Shown: positions 33,503 to 42,582 of the stretch, piece by piece
Layout: each line of letters opens with the position of its first letter
Numbering within the stretch: the first letter of the stretch is position 1
Assembly (NCBI RefSeq): GCF_008329705.1
Contig: NZ_VTSX01000004.1
Span: forward strand, 1 to 64,000
Length of the DNA: 64,000 nt
Origin: Chryseobacterium sp. SN22
Lineage (GTDB): Bacteria; Bacteroidota; Bacteroidia; Flavobacteriales; Weeksellaceae
Direction of reading: 5' to 3'
The notes under the pieces: generated by a model
Database searches by the model: none
What the model was told of the DNA's origin: nothing
What the model saw: the letters and a program-made list of their open reading frames with translations, nothing else
Made by a program: the position numbers and the translations under genes

Positions 33503-34489
33503 TCACTTTGAAAGCCTGAAAGTCGCTATTACCGGAAAATGATCAGAGGCCCTAATCGAACGGTCTACTTTGTAACTAAGTGCCCTGATTGATTTTGAAG
33601 TGAAAATATAATCAATACGGATAGGGAATTTATAATCATGAAAACTGGTGGCACTCCCCTGTCCCGCTTCCATAAACACATCCTGTAGCCCTTCCGAAAG
33701 ATGGTAGTATTCATAGGAATTGGGAACAGAATTAAAATCACCTGCCAGAATCACCGGATAAGGTGAGGTTTCCACGGCTCTTTTAATTGCATTTACCTGT
33801 TCCTGGTGAATTTTAAAAGTAGGGATCAGTCTTTTAACGATGTTCTTTATTTTCTCTTCGTCTTCTTTGTTATTGCCGTTAAGCCTGACCATGCTTTTTT
33901 CAAATTTGAAAGGCTGGAGATAAATCCCGATAAACCGGTATCTTTTTCCTTTGATTTCAATATCGGCTACCAAAGCAGGATTAATAGCCTCTGTGTTATT
34001 CAAGCTAATAGACTGGGTATCGACGACTTTATATTTTGATAAAATAGTAAGGTTATCTTTAGTCATTACATTGTATCCTGAAGATTTGTAAGCCGTTCCG
34101 AAATCTTCCTGAAGAAGCATGACATCTGCCCCGGAATTTTTCAAATAATTTTCGACTTCAGCCCTTGCAACGATTCCTGACTTTGTATTGAAAGATATGA
34201 CTTTCAGATCAGGCATTTCATTTTTAACTGAAGAATAATTCACCCATCGTAATACCGGATTAAAAAACAGCAATCCCAGTAATAGGAAAACAAAAGCTCT
34301 TTTTTTCCAACAGATAATCCAGAAAACGGTTAAAGCGACATAGCCGAAGATCAGTCCGGGGAAAGCCAGAGACAACAGATTAAACCACGGGAAAACCTTT
34401 GGTGAAATATAGGCATTGAGGAGCATCCCCGTCAAAAGAAAGAAAATGACTATGTGAAATACGAAGAAGATGAGACGGATGATTTTCAC
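33503..34489 (-). CDS. Membrane-anchored EEP family protein (copy B)
   Basis: A 328-aa paralogue of the gene at 32455, with the same layout: hydrophobic N-terminus (residues 1-85), KVISFNTKSG, ADVMLLQEDFG, PYPVILAGDFNSVPNSYEYY and a terminal ASDHFPVIATF. The stretch around the central motif is nearly identical in the two copies, and the order and spacing of all motifs match, so this is a tandem duplication. It starts 6 nt after the rhomboid gene ends. Confidence 0.88.
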   Translation of the reverse strand: MKIIRLIFFVFHIVIFFLLTGMLLNAYISPKVFPWFNLLSLAFPGLIFGYVALTVFWIICWKKRAFVFLLLGLLFFNPVLRWVNYSSVKNEMPDLKVISFNTKSGIVARAEVENYLKNSGADVMLLQEDFGTAYKSSGYNVMTKDNLTILSKYKVVDTQSISLNNTEAINPALVADIEIKGKRYRFIGIYLQPFKFEKSMVRLNGNNKEDEEKIKNIVKRLIPTFKIHQEQVNAIKRAVETSPYPVILAGDFNSVPNSYEYYHLSEGLQDVFMEAGQGSATSFHDYKFPIRIDYIFTSKSIRALSYKVDRSIRASDHFPVIATFRLSK

Positions 34490-34495
34490 AGGGCT

Positions 34496-35251
34496 TTAAT
34501 TAAATCTGTACAAATGTTTTTTCCATATTTTTGCCAGAATAAATCCTGCTATTGCACCCCCGACATGGGCCAAATGAGCCACACCTCCCCCATCTCCTGA
34601 AATACCAAGATATATAGAACCGATGATAACCACCGGTAATACATATTTTACCTTTACCGGAATCGGAATAAACATAATGGCAATTTTTGCTTCCGGATAC
34701 AGGGTGGCAAAAGCAGCTATAACTCCGAATATTGCCCCGGAAGCCCCAAGCATAGGAGTTCGTAAAGCCACATAAAGCTGTTGTGATAAAGCTTGCCCTT
34801 CTGCATTTGTTGCACTGATTTTCAGATCTCCCGAATAATTGATTGCGGATTTAGCATAAATTTCAGAGGCATTTAGACCTAATCCTTCAAGCCCTGATAC
34901 AATTTGCTGTATTTCAATAAAATTCCACAGATTAAATAAGAAGAAAGCTCCCAAACCACTTACAAAATACAGGATAAGATATCTCTTTTCACCCAGGCTC
35001 TGTTCCAGTATCGGCCCAAAGCTGAATAGAGTAAACATATTGAATAAGATATGCATGATGCCAATACCATCTCCTATCTTAGCATGCATAAACATATGAG
35101 TAATAGTCTGCCAGGATCTGAAATTTGGCGAAAACGGATAAAATGCAGATAAGGTGTTGTATAATTGCGGAAAAAGAAAGTTGGATATTACATAAACGAC
35201 AATGTTTATGATAATTATATTCCTTGTAATCGAAGGTATCGTATTAAACAT
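34496..35251 (-). CDS. Rhomboid family intramembrane serine protease
   Basis: A 251-aa polytopic protein with about six membrane helices. The catalytic Ser is S171 in the GASGAIFG motif, and the His is in HLAHVGGAIAG (H229); an early HMFMHAKIGDG and MHILFNMFTLFSFG belong to the oxyanion and helix-2 region (HxxxN). A loop of ~45 residues between helices is longer than in GlpG. Rhomboids cleave membrane-anchored substrates in the lipid bilayer. It lies 3 nt after mutL, probably in the same transcript. Confidence 0.93.
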   Translation of the reverse strand: MFNTIPSITRNIIIINIVVYVISNFLFPQLYNTLSAFYPFSPNFRSWQTITHMFMHAKIGDGIGIMHILFNMFTLFSFGPILEQSLGEKRYLILYFVSGLGAFFLFNLWNFIEIQQIVSGLEGLGLNASEIYAKSAINYSGDLKISATNAEGQALSQQLYVALRTPMLGASGAIFGVIAAFATLYPEAKIAIMFIPIPVKVKYVLPVVIIGSIYLGISGDGGGVAHLAHVGGAIAGFILAKIWKKHLYRFN

Positions 35252-35254
35252 TTT

Positions 35255-37042
35255 CTAAAATTTATTCTTAAAATCATTAAACGGAACCTCGAAAAAGCAT
35301 CTTTTCCCGTCCGGTAAAAATTCCGGGAAGCCCAGGGCCGTAAAGTCCCGGATCAGCTGTTCCGCATCTTTTTTGTATATAAAATCAAACCTGGATTTGG
35401 ACTGCATCCTTCCCCATTGGTTTCGGTAATGCTGCAAGAATTCGTCTTCCGACTTATATTCCAGGATTTCGAAAAGGTTTTCCAGGAATTTCATTACCTG
35501 GGTTTCTTTCAGTCCTTCGGGCACGGCATCGATCCTTAATACGCTTTCATGGGCAATATTCATCTCGAAGCCCAGCTCCGGAAGGTATTTTTTAATTGAG
35601 TCGTATTTTGCTTTCTCAATTTCATTCATGTGGTATTCCAGGGAGAAAAGCAGGGAGTGGCTGTTAGTAGCTCCTTTTTTTGAGGGTTTCGTATTTTCCG
35701 AAACCCAGAGCCGGTGCATTCTTCCCAGATCCAGCATCAGGGTTTTATCTCCTTTATTGAAAAGCCAGTAACCGTTCGGCAGCCGCATCAGGTCTTCATC
35801 AAAATCTTCATCCTCAAACAGATTGATTTTCGAAGGTTCTGCCGTTGAAATGTTTTGATGGTACATTTCTGTAAGGTTCTGGATTTCCGTATGGGTTACC
35901 TCACGTTCCTCCAAAAAAGGATTATAATCGCGGTCTACAATAATTTCCGGCATTTTGATCACGGTATTCCCGCCGCCGTTGCTTTTGCTTGGGAACGTTT
36001 GCATCATATGGTCCAGTTCGGGATCTTTTTCAAAATCAAGGCTCGGGGAAACATTGTAGATTCCCAGCGACCTTTTGATCGTGGAGCGCAGCAGGGCAAA
36101 AATTAAATGTTCGTCTTCGAATTTAACTTCCGTTTTCTGCGGATGAATATTCACATCGATTTTCTCAGGATCAAGTTCCAGGAACAGGAAAAAAGTCGGT
36201 ACATAGCCCGGCAGCAGCAGCCCTTCAAAAGCTTCCTGAACCGCCTTATTGAAATAGGCACTTTTGAAATACCTTCCGTTTACAAAAAGGAACTGTTCAC
36301 CCCTTGTTTTTTTTGCCCCTTCCGGCTTCGCTACAAAGCCATGAAGTTTGCACCAGATAATATCTTCCTTTATCGGAACCAGCTGCGGCTGCAACTTCCT
36401 TCCGAAAATATCCACAATACGCTGCATCTGGCTTCCTCTTCTCAATCTGAAAACCGCATCATCGTCATGGAACAGGGAAAATTCCAGATTTTCATGCGCC
36501 AGGGCAATCCGTTGGAATTCATCGATCACATGTCTGAATTCAACATTATTATTTTTAAGAAACTTTCTTCTGGCAGGAACGTTATAAAATAAGTTTTTTA
36601 CCAGAAAATTGGAACCGTCTGCCGTCTGCACCGGGTCCTGAAACTGGAAGACACCGCCTTCAATATAGATATTCGTGCCGATGGCCGCCTCCGCTAATTT
36701 CGTCCTTAATTCGACCTGAGACACCGCGGCGATGGAGGCCAGCGCCTCTCCCCGGAATCCTTTGGTGGCAATTTTAAAAATATCTTCCGTTCCCCTGATC
36801 TTTGATGTGGCATGCCTTTCAAAAGCCATCCGCGCATCGGTTTCAGACATCCCTTTACCGTTGTCGACCACCTGGATCAGGTTTTTTCCCGCATCCCGTA
36901 TGATCAACTCAATTTTCGTGGCCCCTGCATCAATCGCATTCTCCAAAAGTTCTTTTACGATGGATGCGGGTCGCTGCACGACTTCTCCTGCCGCAATTTG
37001 GTTGGCCACATGATCCGGTAAAAGCTGAATAATATCTGACAT
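35255..37042 (-). CDS. mutL: DNA mismatch repair protein MutL
   Basis: A 595-aa GHKL ATPase. N-terminal motifs are intact: VVQRPASIVKELLENAIDAG, VDNGKGM, FERHATSKI and GFRGEALASIA. The C-terminal dimerisation domain is present, but the endonuclease motif DQHAxxExxxxE of nicking MutL proteins is not seen: the equivalent position reads TLMLDLGRMHRLWVSE. In bacteria with Dam/MutH, MutL lacks this motif; most others keep it, so its loss here is notable. Transcription starts near a -7 element at 37070-37063 (minus). Confidence 0.95.
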   Translation of the reverse strand: MSDIIQLLPDHVANQIAAGEVVQRPASIVKELLENAIDAGATKIELIIRDAGKNLIQVVDNGKGMSETDARMAFERHATSKIRGTEDIFKIATKGFRGEALASIAAVSQVELRTKLAEAAIGTNIYIEGGVFQFQDPVQTADGSNFLVKNLFYNVPARRKFLKNNNVEFRHVIDEFQRIALAHENLEFSLFHDDDAVFRLRRGSQMQRIVDIFGRKLQPQLVPIKEDIIWCKLHGFVAKPEGAKKTRGEQFLFVNGRYFKSAYFNKAVQEAFEGLLLPGYVPTFFLFLELDPEKIDVNIHPQKTEVKFEDEHLIFALLRSTIKRSLGIYNVSPSLDFEKDPELDHMMQTFPSKSNGGGNTVIKMPEIIVDRDYNPFLEEREVTHTEIQNLTEMYHQNISTAEPSKINLFEDEDFDEDLMRLPNGYWLFNKGDKTLMLDLGRMHRLWVSENTKPSKKGATNSHSLLFSLEYHMNEIEKAKYDSIKKYLPELGFEMNIAHESVLRIDAVPEGLKETQVMKFLENLFEILEYKSEDEFLQHYRNQWGRMQSKSRFDFIYKKDAEQLIRDFTALGFPEFLPDGKRCFFEVPFNDFKNKF

Positions 37043-37062
37043 AAAAAACGTAAATCAACTTA

Positions 37063-37070
37063 CAAAAATA
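37063..37070 (-). promoter_or_regulatory. -7 promoter element of mutL
   Basis: Reads TATTTTTG on the minus strand, an exact TAnnTTTG match, 20 nt before the mutL start. A clear TTG at standard spacing was not found. Confidence 0.55.
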
Positions 37071-37370
37071 GTCATTCAATTTAAGAATTAAAACTATAAA
37101 GGCCTGAATTAAAATTTAATTATCAACATTTTAACAACATGCCGGCCAGCGGTTCACCGTATTCAAATCCTGATCAACAGCACTATTTTAAAACACAATC
37201 CCCCAATCGCACAGGGGCAATCAGAGGATTGATTCACAGCTAGTTTACACAAAATTAATACTGATATTGATATCTCTTAATTAACATTTCGTTTTTTCAG
37301 ATGCCGCTTGGTTTATCGAAAGGGGAAATGTTACCAACAACTTTCCGCTTTTCTACCGCATCATACCTTC
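37071..37370. other. Intergenic region without a gene
   Basis: About 300 nt between mutL and the DUF1275 gene, both leftward. No ORF of note; AT-rich ends around a more GC-rich core. No hairpin with a T run for the upstream side was identified. Confidence 0.45.
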
Positions 37371-38213
37371 CTATTCGTCGAAGACAAGCTTTCTTTTCTT
37401 CTGTCCTGCCGGCACATTAATATCCGGGATCCCATGGATTTTATGATACAGGGAAGCAATCAGGTTCGGCTTTTTATAAATCTTACTGTACCGGTATCTG
37501 GTATTGAAGTGTCTGACATGGATTTTATAGGCATCATATCCGATCACCACCAATAAACACAAACTGATTACATAAAACACCCTGAATTCCAGATAGTAAT
37601 ACGTCAGTCCCGAAAACACTGCTCCCAGCACATAGGAAACCATGATGCTCATCAGCAGCTTGGCCCTTGCCACCAGCTCCCCGTTTTTTCTGAATTCTTT
37701 CTTGGTGAACATCGAAAACAAAATTCCGAGGTCGGTCGTGGTACCGGTAAGGTGGGTGGTTTTTACCGAGAAGTTGGAGATACTGGCCGTCAGCCCGTTC
37801 TGCAAACCGGTAGCAAACAGCATCAGCGCTACCAGCAGTTCCGTTTCTTCAAGTGTCTTACGGTAATAAAACTGTCCGTAAATCCCCACGAACAACAGAC
37901 ACGCGATTTCCAGCAGCAGCGGCATGGAGTGGGCGAAGTATTTGCTCTTTTTGTTAAAAGTAATAACAATAAAATTTGAAACGAATCCCCCGAAAAAGAA
38001 CAGGAAGATCCACAGTCCCACAACGGCAACCTGCGACCAGTTCCCTTTGCTGATCTCTGCCGCAAAAATAGCGTAATGACCCGTTACGTTTGATGTAAAC
38101 GAGAGGAATATCAGAAGCGAGGCGATGTTTATAGTACCCGCCGTAAAGGCAGTCAGCGTCCCCAATCTGATGTTGTCTCCCAACGTCCTGCTGTTACTAT
38201 AATTCCTTAACAT
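37371..38213 (-). CDS. YoaK family (DUF1275) membrane protein
   Basis: A 280-aa protein with about six or seven membrane helices. DUF1275 features: GTLTAFTAGTINIASLLIF with the SNVTGHYAIFA motif, a central LMLFATGLQNGLTASIS, and TTHLTGTTTDLGILFSMF. The conserved TG motifs of the first and second halves are clear. Function is unknown; a transporter role has been proposed for the family. The C-terminal ~45 residues are a basic cytosolic tail (KIYKKPNLIASLYHKIHG). Confidence 0.9.
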   Translation of the reverse strand: MLRNYSNSRTLGDNIRLGTLTAFTAGTINIASLLIFLSFTSNVTGHYAIFAAEISKGNWSQVAVVGLWIFLFFFGGFVSNFIVITFNKKSKYFAHSMPLLLEIACLLFVGIYGQFYYRKTLEETELLVALMLFATGLQNGLTASISNFSVKTTHLTGTTTDLGILFSMFTKKEFRKNGELVARAKLLMSIMVSYVLGAVFSGLTYYYLEFRVFYVISLCLLVVIGYDAYKIHVRHFNTRYRYSKIYKKPNLIASLYHKIHGIPDINVPAGQKKRKLVFDE

Positions 38214-38236
38214 TTTTAAAATTTTTAAAGTTTAAT

Positions 38237-38731
38237 TTAAGCTTCCACAAAGATCTCTGCCAGTCTTCCTTTTTCCGGAAGACGGTCCCGTACTTCAATA
38301 GAAATTTCACGGGATTCCAGATCTTTGCATTTTTTGATATAAGGGATCAGATCGAATTTACCTTTTCCCTTGCTTTTAACTGCCGGAGAATAATAGGCCT
38401 CTTCAATGTTTTCAGCTTTCACATAATTATTGAATGTTCTCTGGAAACTACCGGTGAAGATATCACAGACAATTTTATTAATCAGATGAGAATATTTGTT
38501 CCTGATGATTCCGTAAGCATCGCAGAATTCCTGCGGTCTCAGCTTATTGAATATCGTGCTTTTCGTATTGAACAGAAGGTCCCGGATGGAATCTCCTGTA
38601 TCATATCCTGAAACCAAAAGAATATTGTATTGATTCTGGTCTTCCCCTGCATCTTTCTCCCTCATGACTTTCTTTAAAATATTTAAAGATTCAAGAGAAT
38701 AATCGGTAGCTATTAAAATCGTCTTGGTCAT
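38237..38731 (-). CDS. UspA-like protein of unknown function
   Basis: A 164-aa cytosolic protein. The start at 38731 gives MTKTILIATDYSLESLNILK, which looks like the first strand and helix of a universal-stress-protein/HUP fold; the longer reading to 38788 would pass through a -7 promoter element at 38778-38771. The rest (NILLVSGYDTGDSIRDLL, then an Lys-rich C-terminus) does not show the USP ATP-binding GxxGxS motif, so it may be a divergent or non-nucleotide-binding member. It lies 23 nt before the DUF1275 gene, probably in one transcript. Confidence 0.7.
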   Translation of the reverse strand: MTKTILIATDYSLESLNILKKVMREKDAGEDQNQYNILLVSGYDTGDSIRDLLFNTKSTIFNKLRPQEFCDAYGIIRNKYSHLINKIVCDIFTGSFQRTFNNYVKAENIEEAYYSPAVKSKGKGKFDLIPYIKKCKDLESREISIEVRDRLPEKGRLAEIFVEA

Positions 38732-38770
38732 ATTTTTAAGATTTAGGTTTGTATATCTTTTTCGATAGTA

Positions 38771-38778
38771 CAAATCTA
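38771..38778 (-). promoter_or_regulatory. -7 promoter element of the UspA-like gene
   Basis: Reads TAGATTTG on the minus strand (exact TAnnTTTG), 39 nt before the chosen ATG. Confidence 0.5.
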
Positions 38779-38880
38779 GAACGACCAAATTAGAGTTCTT
38801 TTGGAACGGAATTAGAATATGATTAAAGAGATTAAAATGTGATTAGAAAAGATGAAACGGAATAAAAATCAGGTTAATAA

Positions 38881-38909
38881 GCAGGAAGAAGGAAGCTGGA
38901 AGCCGGAAG
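38881..38909. repeat. Short GGAAG-rich direct repeats
   Basis: GGAAG recurs four times within 29 nt (GCAGGAAGAAGGAAGCTGGA, then AGCCGGAAG) in the spacer between the UspA-like gene and the histidine kinase. This looks like the low-complexity repeats seen elsewhere in intergenic DNA here. Confidence 0.5.
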
Positions 38910-39007
38910 TTTTTCTTCTAAATATTACTACTGGTTTACCTCTGCTGATAGAAATTATTTAAACTTGATTTATATACCTGGCTCTTTACATTTTACCAGT
39001 AAATCGT

Positions 39008-40423
39008 TTAAATACTTTCCTTATCCTCCGCATAAGCGTTGTAAAAATTCGGGAAACGCAGTTGAACGGTAGTCCCCTGGTTTTCATGTGAACTTACAAT
39101 AAGTTCACCCTGATGCATCCTTACAATATTTCTTGCCAACGGAAGCCCGATTCCATAGCCTTCGTAGTTTTTGGTATTGGAAGCCCTGAAAAAAGGATCG
39201 TAAATTTTATTCATTTCCTCTCCGGGAATCCCAATCCCATTGTCTTTCACGATAATATAAACATCCGTATCAGTTGCTCCCAAAGACACCTTCACCTGCT
39301 GGAAATCGGAATATTTGCAACCGTTCTGGATAATATTGGTTACCGCAAGATGAAGCAGCTGTTCGTTACCCTGTACTTTTAGCTTTCTGGGATTATCCGG
39401 CAGCATACTGATATCCAGGTAAATATTGTTTCTCAAATCGATCTTCCGAAGGGTTTCAATGACATCCCAAAGGAGCTGGTCGATCCGAATTTTGTCTACT
39501 TTCTGGATTTTCCCGTCGAACCCGGTCTGGGCGATCATCAGCAATGCTTTGATTTTTTTATCCAGTTTTTCCGCTTCATCCAGGATAATGCCCAGCGTTT
39601 CCTTGTATTCTTCGTTGGTCCGCGAGATGGAAAGCGCGACATCAGCTTCCCCCATAATCGAGGTCAGAGGAGTCCGCAATTCATGGGATACATTCCCGAT
39701 CAGATGGTTCTGGGTTTCAAAAGAGGTTTCGATACGGTTCAGCATTCCGTTAAAAGTATCCACCAATTCATTCAGCTCTTTGTTGTCCGGCTGGGGCTCA
39801 AGACGTAAATGCAGGTTTTCCGAACTGATCTCCTTTACCTTGCCTGTAATTTTTAAAATCGGCTTAAATAAGGTTTTAGAGAGGTAGAACGAGAAAATCA
39901 TGCTGAAGAACAGCGAAAGGACAATACAGGTAATAAGCGTCCTTTTCAGGAATCCAAGGTAATAGACTACGTAATGGTTCTTGGCCGAAGCAATGGCAAT
40001 ATAGTCTTTATCATCATGTCTGAAAGTCTGTCCGATATAGTAAAACTCTTTGTCGTTATAGTTTGACTCCCCTTTTTTAACAATACTTTTAAAAAAATAA
40101 GCCGGAATATGGATCTCGTTGGAAATCTTCTGAAAGTTTGAATCCGTGGGAATGGCAAAAACATAGTCCCGCTCCATAGGAAGTTCTTCGTCATTCAGCC
40201 CATTCAGGATATAGTTTTCCGGAAGGTCCAGGTCATCTTTTCCTTTTTCAATCTGAATGATCGTTGTGGTACGGATTTTCAGCAGTTCGTAAAACCTCTG
40301 ATGTGAGAAGTTGACAATCGAAAAATACACCAACCCACTGAACAGCAAAATGATGGCGGTAAATACCAGCATCAGGAGCACCATCGTTTTGGTCTGGTTC
40401 GTTATCACTCTATTAAACATCAT
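39008..40423 (-). CDS. Sensor histidine kinase (OmpR-partner type)
   Basis: A 471-aa membrane kinase. Helix 1 (~12-36), an extracytoplasmic sensor domain (~37-155), helix 2 (~160-182), a HAMP region, then HisKA with phospho-His247 in NVSHELRTPLTS, and HATPase with N-box ITNIIQNGCKYS, G1 DNGIGIPG and F/G2 boxes GYGIGLPLARNIV. A sequence-complete class I kinase. It overlaps the regulator stop by one nucleotide (TAATG), so the pair is co-translated. The ligand is unknown. Confidence 0.95.
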   Translation of the reverse strand: MMFNRVITNQTKTMVLLMLVFTAIILLFSGLVYFSIVNFSHQRFYELLKIRTTTIIQIEKGKDDLDLPENYILNGLNDEELPMERDYVFAIPTDSNFQKISNEIHIPAYFFKSIVKKGESNYNDKEFYYIGQTFRHDDKDYIAIASAKNHYVVYYLGFLKRTLITCIVLSLFFSMIFSFYLSKTLFKPILKITGKVKEISSENLHLRLEPQPDNKELNELVDTFNGMLNRIETSFETQNHLIGNVSHELRTPLTSIMGEADVALSISRTNEEYKETLGIILDEAEKLDKKIKALLMIAQTGFDGKIQKVDKIRIDQLLWDVIETLRKIDLRNNIYLDISMLPDNPRKLKVQGNEQLLHLAVTNIIQNGCKYSDFQQVKVSLGATDTDVYIIVKDNGIGIPGEEMNKIYDPFFRASNTKNYEGYGIGLPLARNIVRMHQGELIVSSHENQGTTVQLRFPNFYNAYAEDKESI

Positions 40424-41130
40424 TAAGGTTTTTTCAGAACATACCCCATCCCTATTACTGTATGAATCAGTTTATTATCTTCATGATGGTCCAGTTTTTT
40501 TCTTAAGTAGTTTACGTAGACGTCCACCACATTTGTTCCCAGCTCATAATTTACCCCCCACACCGAGTCTAAAATTTCTGCCCGGGAAATGACTTTTTCA
40601 GGATTGTTTAAAAAGTAGAGAAGCAGCTTGTATTCGGTTGAAGTAAGTGAAATTTCCTCACCTCCCCGCGTTACTTTTTTGGTGTAATCGTTAAGCACGA
40701 GATCCGAAAACTGGAACACATGCTCATGATCAACCTCAGGACCGGCAATCTCAGCAGAACTCCCGTTGCCGCTCCTTCTTAAAAGAGATTTTATCCGTGC
40801 CACCAGCTCAATAAATTTAAAAGGCTTCACCAGATAATCATCGCCTCCGCTTTCAAGGCCGAGAACGATATTTTCTGAAGTCCCCAAAGCCGTCAGAAAC
40901 AGAATCGGAACGTGCGGGTTCGTTTTCCGGATCTCCTTGCATACATCCAGACCATTCATTTCCGGCAACATAATATCCAGGATCACCAGATCGAAATCGT
41001 TCGACTGGACCAGCTGCACTCCGGTCCTGCCGTCAAATGCCACGGACACTTCATAGCCGTTCTCCTGCAATCCTTTTTTAATAAAGGACACCACACTGGT
41101 TTCGTCTTCGATGAGGATAATTTTTTTCAT
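40423..41130 (-). CDS. OmpR-family response regulator
   Basis: A 235-aa regulator. Receiver domain: IEDE (7-10), phospho-acceptor D52 (VILDIMLPEMNG), and KPFKF with the conserved Lys. The C-terminal winged helix (ISLTSTEYKLLLYFLNNP ... VVDVYVNYLRKKL) is the OmpR/PhoB type, with DNA contacts in that last helix. It precedes and slightly overlaps its cognate kinase. It lies downstream of a -7 element at 41155-41148 (minus). Confidence 0.96.
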   Translation of the reverse strand: MKKIILIEDETSVVSFIKKGLQENGYEVSVAFDGRTGVQLVQSNDFDLVILDIMLPEMNGLDVCKEIRKTNPHVPILFLTALGTSENIVLGLESGGDDYLVKPFKFIELVARIKSLLRRSGNGSSAEIAGPEVDHEHVFQFSDLVLNDYTKKVTRGGEEISLTSTEYKLLLYFLNNPEKVISRAEILDSVWGVNYELGTNVVDVYVNYLRKKLDHHEDNKLIHTVIGMGYVLKKP

Positions 41131-41147
41131 GAAAATGAATAATTATA

Positions 41148-41155
41148 CAAAAATA
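41148..41155 (-). promoter_or_regulatory. -7 promoter element of the two-component operon
   Basis: Reads TATTTTTG on the minus strand, exact TAnnTTTG, 17 nt before the response-regulator ATG at 41130. Confidence 0.55.
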
Positions 41156-41158
41156 AAG

Positions 41159-41184
41159 AAAGGATCAGAAATATTCTAATCCTT
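41159..41184 (-). terminator. Hairpin between the ABC cluster and the two-component operon
   Basis: Plus-strand arms AAGGATCAGAA and TTCTAATCCTT pair with one G-U. On the minus strand it is followed by a T-rich stretch, so it may end the upstream ABC/HTTM transcript. Weak tail. Confidence 0.45.
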
Positions 41185-41204
41185 TATATCATATAGTTAA
41201 TTAT

Positions 41205-42578
41205 TTAAAAAATCTGATATACCGGAACACCGGAAAAATAGCTCGAAAAAATAATAATCATGATAATTTCCACCATAAGATAATCTTTTACAAAAGCAGT
41301 ATAAGCGAGTTGAAACAGAAACAGAAACAGAAGCTTGATTAATATAAACAGATTGACTTCAAAAGAAGAATAATCAAGCACAGGAATAACGATAACTATA
41401 TACACCAAGAACAATAAAAATTTCGACAATATAAAAAGTAACGGGGGATATCCTGAAATTTTTTCGGCATACAGGGTATTGTTGGTATATTTCCCTGCAA
41501 GATAATTCTGATTAAGAGGAAGAATCGTAATGAAGATTGACGCTATCAGTAGAATTCTTATATTCCCTTGGGCAACAAATGCCAGGACCCACAGAACAAA
41601 AGCCGTTAATCTCAGGTTCCGGCTTAAAGAATGGCTTAGCAGGAAACATTCTGCTTTCAATAGGGAAATAAAGCTGAAAGAATAAACCGGGTACTTGGGA
41701 AGATAGACGGCTTGCTGTACAAAAGACGGTTTAGCTTCTTTTTTCACAGGGCTCTGATTCTGCTCCTTATTTTTTACACTTGAATATCTTTTAAACAGAA
41801 AAGATGCGCTCAGAACGATAATGAACGCGAGAGGAAAGAGATACAACTTGTCAATCCATTTCTTGGGAGTAATGAAATGCTGAAAATTTATATATTGTAC
41901 ATCCTTATTTTTTATTTTTCCTAAAATAAATGAATCATTATTTTTGGTATTGACTTGTAAAAAGTTATCCATCAGCTCCTGTATCCCGGTTATGTCCAGT
42001 AGATGCCTGATATCTGTATTATAAACAAAAATTATAAATCCGAAATACAATACATATTTTAAAAATTTCAAGTCTACCAAATAATCAATGACAGTACAGA
42101 CAGCAGACAGAAAAAACAGATAAGGAACGGTGAAATATATAAAAGGGATAAGGTACAATATTACATTATAGCTCTGATAATTAATAAACAGAATAATAAT
42201 CTCCAGAATAAACGCGAGTATGGTAAGATATAAAAAGAGAGAAACCACCCTGTACATCAACAACCGGAAATTCGATTTCACAGATAAACGGAAATTGATA
42301 TAGGTATGGTTAGCCATTTCCCTGTTTTTAAGGTTCTGACTGATAAAAAGGGATAATAAAGCAAATATGGCATTAATATAAACAGGGGTTAAATTACTGA
42401 TCCATATCAAGTTTGATGCTCCTGTATAATTTCCTACCGTAAATGTTACATAGTCTGATTTAGGATTCGGAATCATAAAAAATCCCAGGATCATGATAAT
42501 CGCCAGAATATATTTAAAGTAAGTATGCTTGAAAAATAATCTCAGATTATACAGAGATATTAAAGGTAATGCTTTCAT
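41205..42578 (-). CDS. ABC transporter permease (peptide export/immunity type)
   Basis: A 457-aa integral membrane protein with about ten to twelve helices (e.g. YILAIIMILGFFMIP, VVSLFLYLTILAFILEIIIL, ILFILSKFLLFLVYIVIVI). It lacks an ATPase domain and lies directly behind the ABC ATPase, 4 nt apart, so they form a transporter; this topology is similar to ABC-2 type permeases in bacteriocin immunity or export. The start at 42578 (MKALPLISLYNL) is preferred to the ORF edge at 42644, which would overlap the ATPase. A strongly hydrophobic, AT-rich gene. Substrate unknown; context suggests the neighbouring 70-aa peptide or its toxic product. Confidence 0.82.
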   Translation of the reverse strand: MKALPLISLYNLRLFFKHTYFKYILAIIMILGFFMIPNPKSDYVTFTVGNYTGASNLIWISNLTPVYINAIFALLSLFISQNLKNREMANHTYINFRLSVKSNFRLLMYRVVSLFLYLTILAFILEIIILFINYQSYNVILYLIPFIYFTVPYLFFLSAVCTVIDYLVDLKFLKYVLYFGFIIFVYNTDIRHLLDITGIQELMDNFLQVNTKNNDSFILGKIKNKDVQYINFQHFITPKKWIDKLYLFPLAFIIVLSASFLFKRYSSVKNKEQNQSPVKKEAKPSFVQQAVYLPKYPVYSFSFISLLKAECFLLSHSLSRNLRLTAFVLWVLAFVAQGNIRILLIASIFITILPLNQNYLAGKYTNNTLYAEKISGYPPLLFILSKFLLFLVYIVIVIPVLDYSSFEVNLFILIKLLFLFLFQLAYTAFVKDYLMVEIIMIIIFSSYFSGVPVYQIF

Positions 42579-42582
42579 AAAT

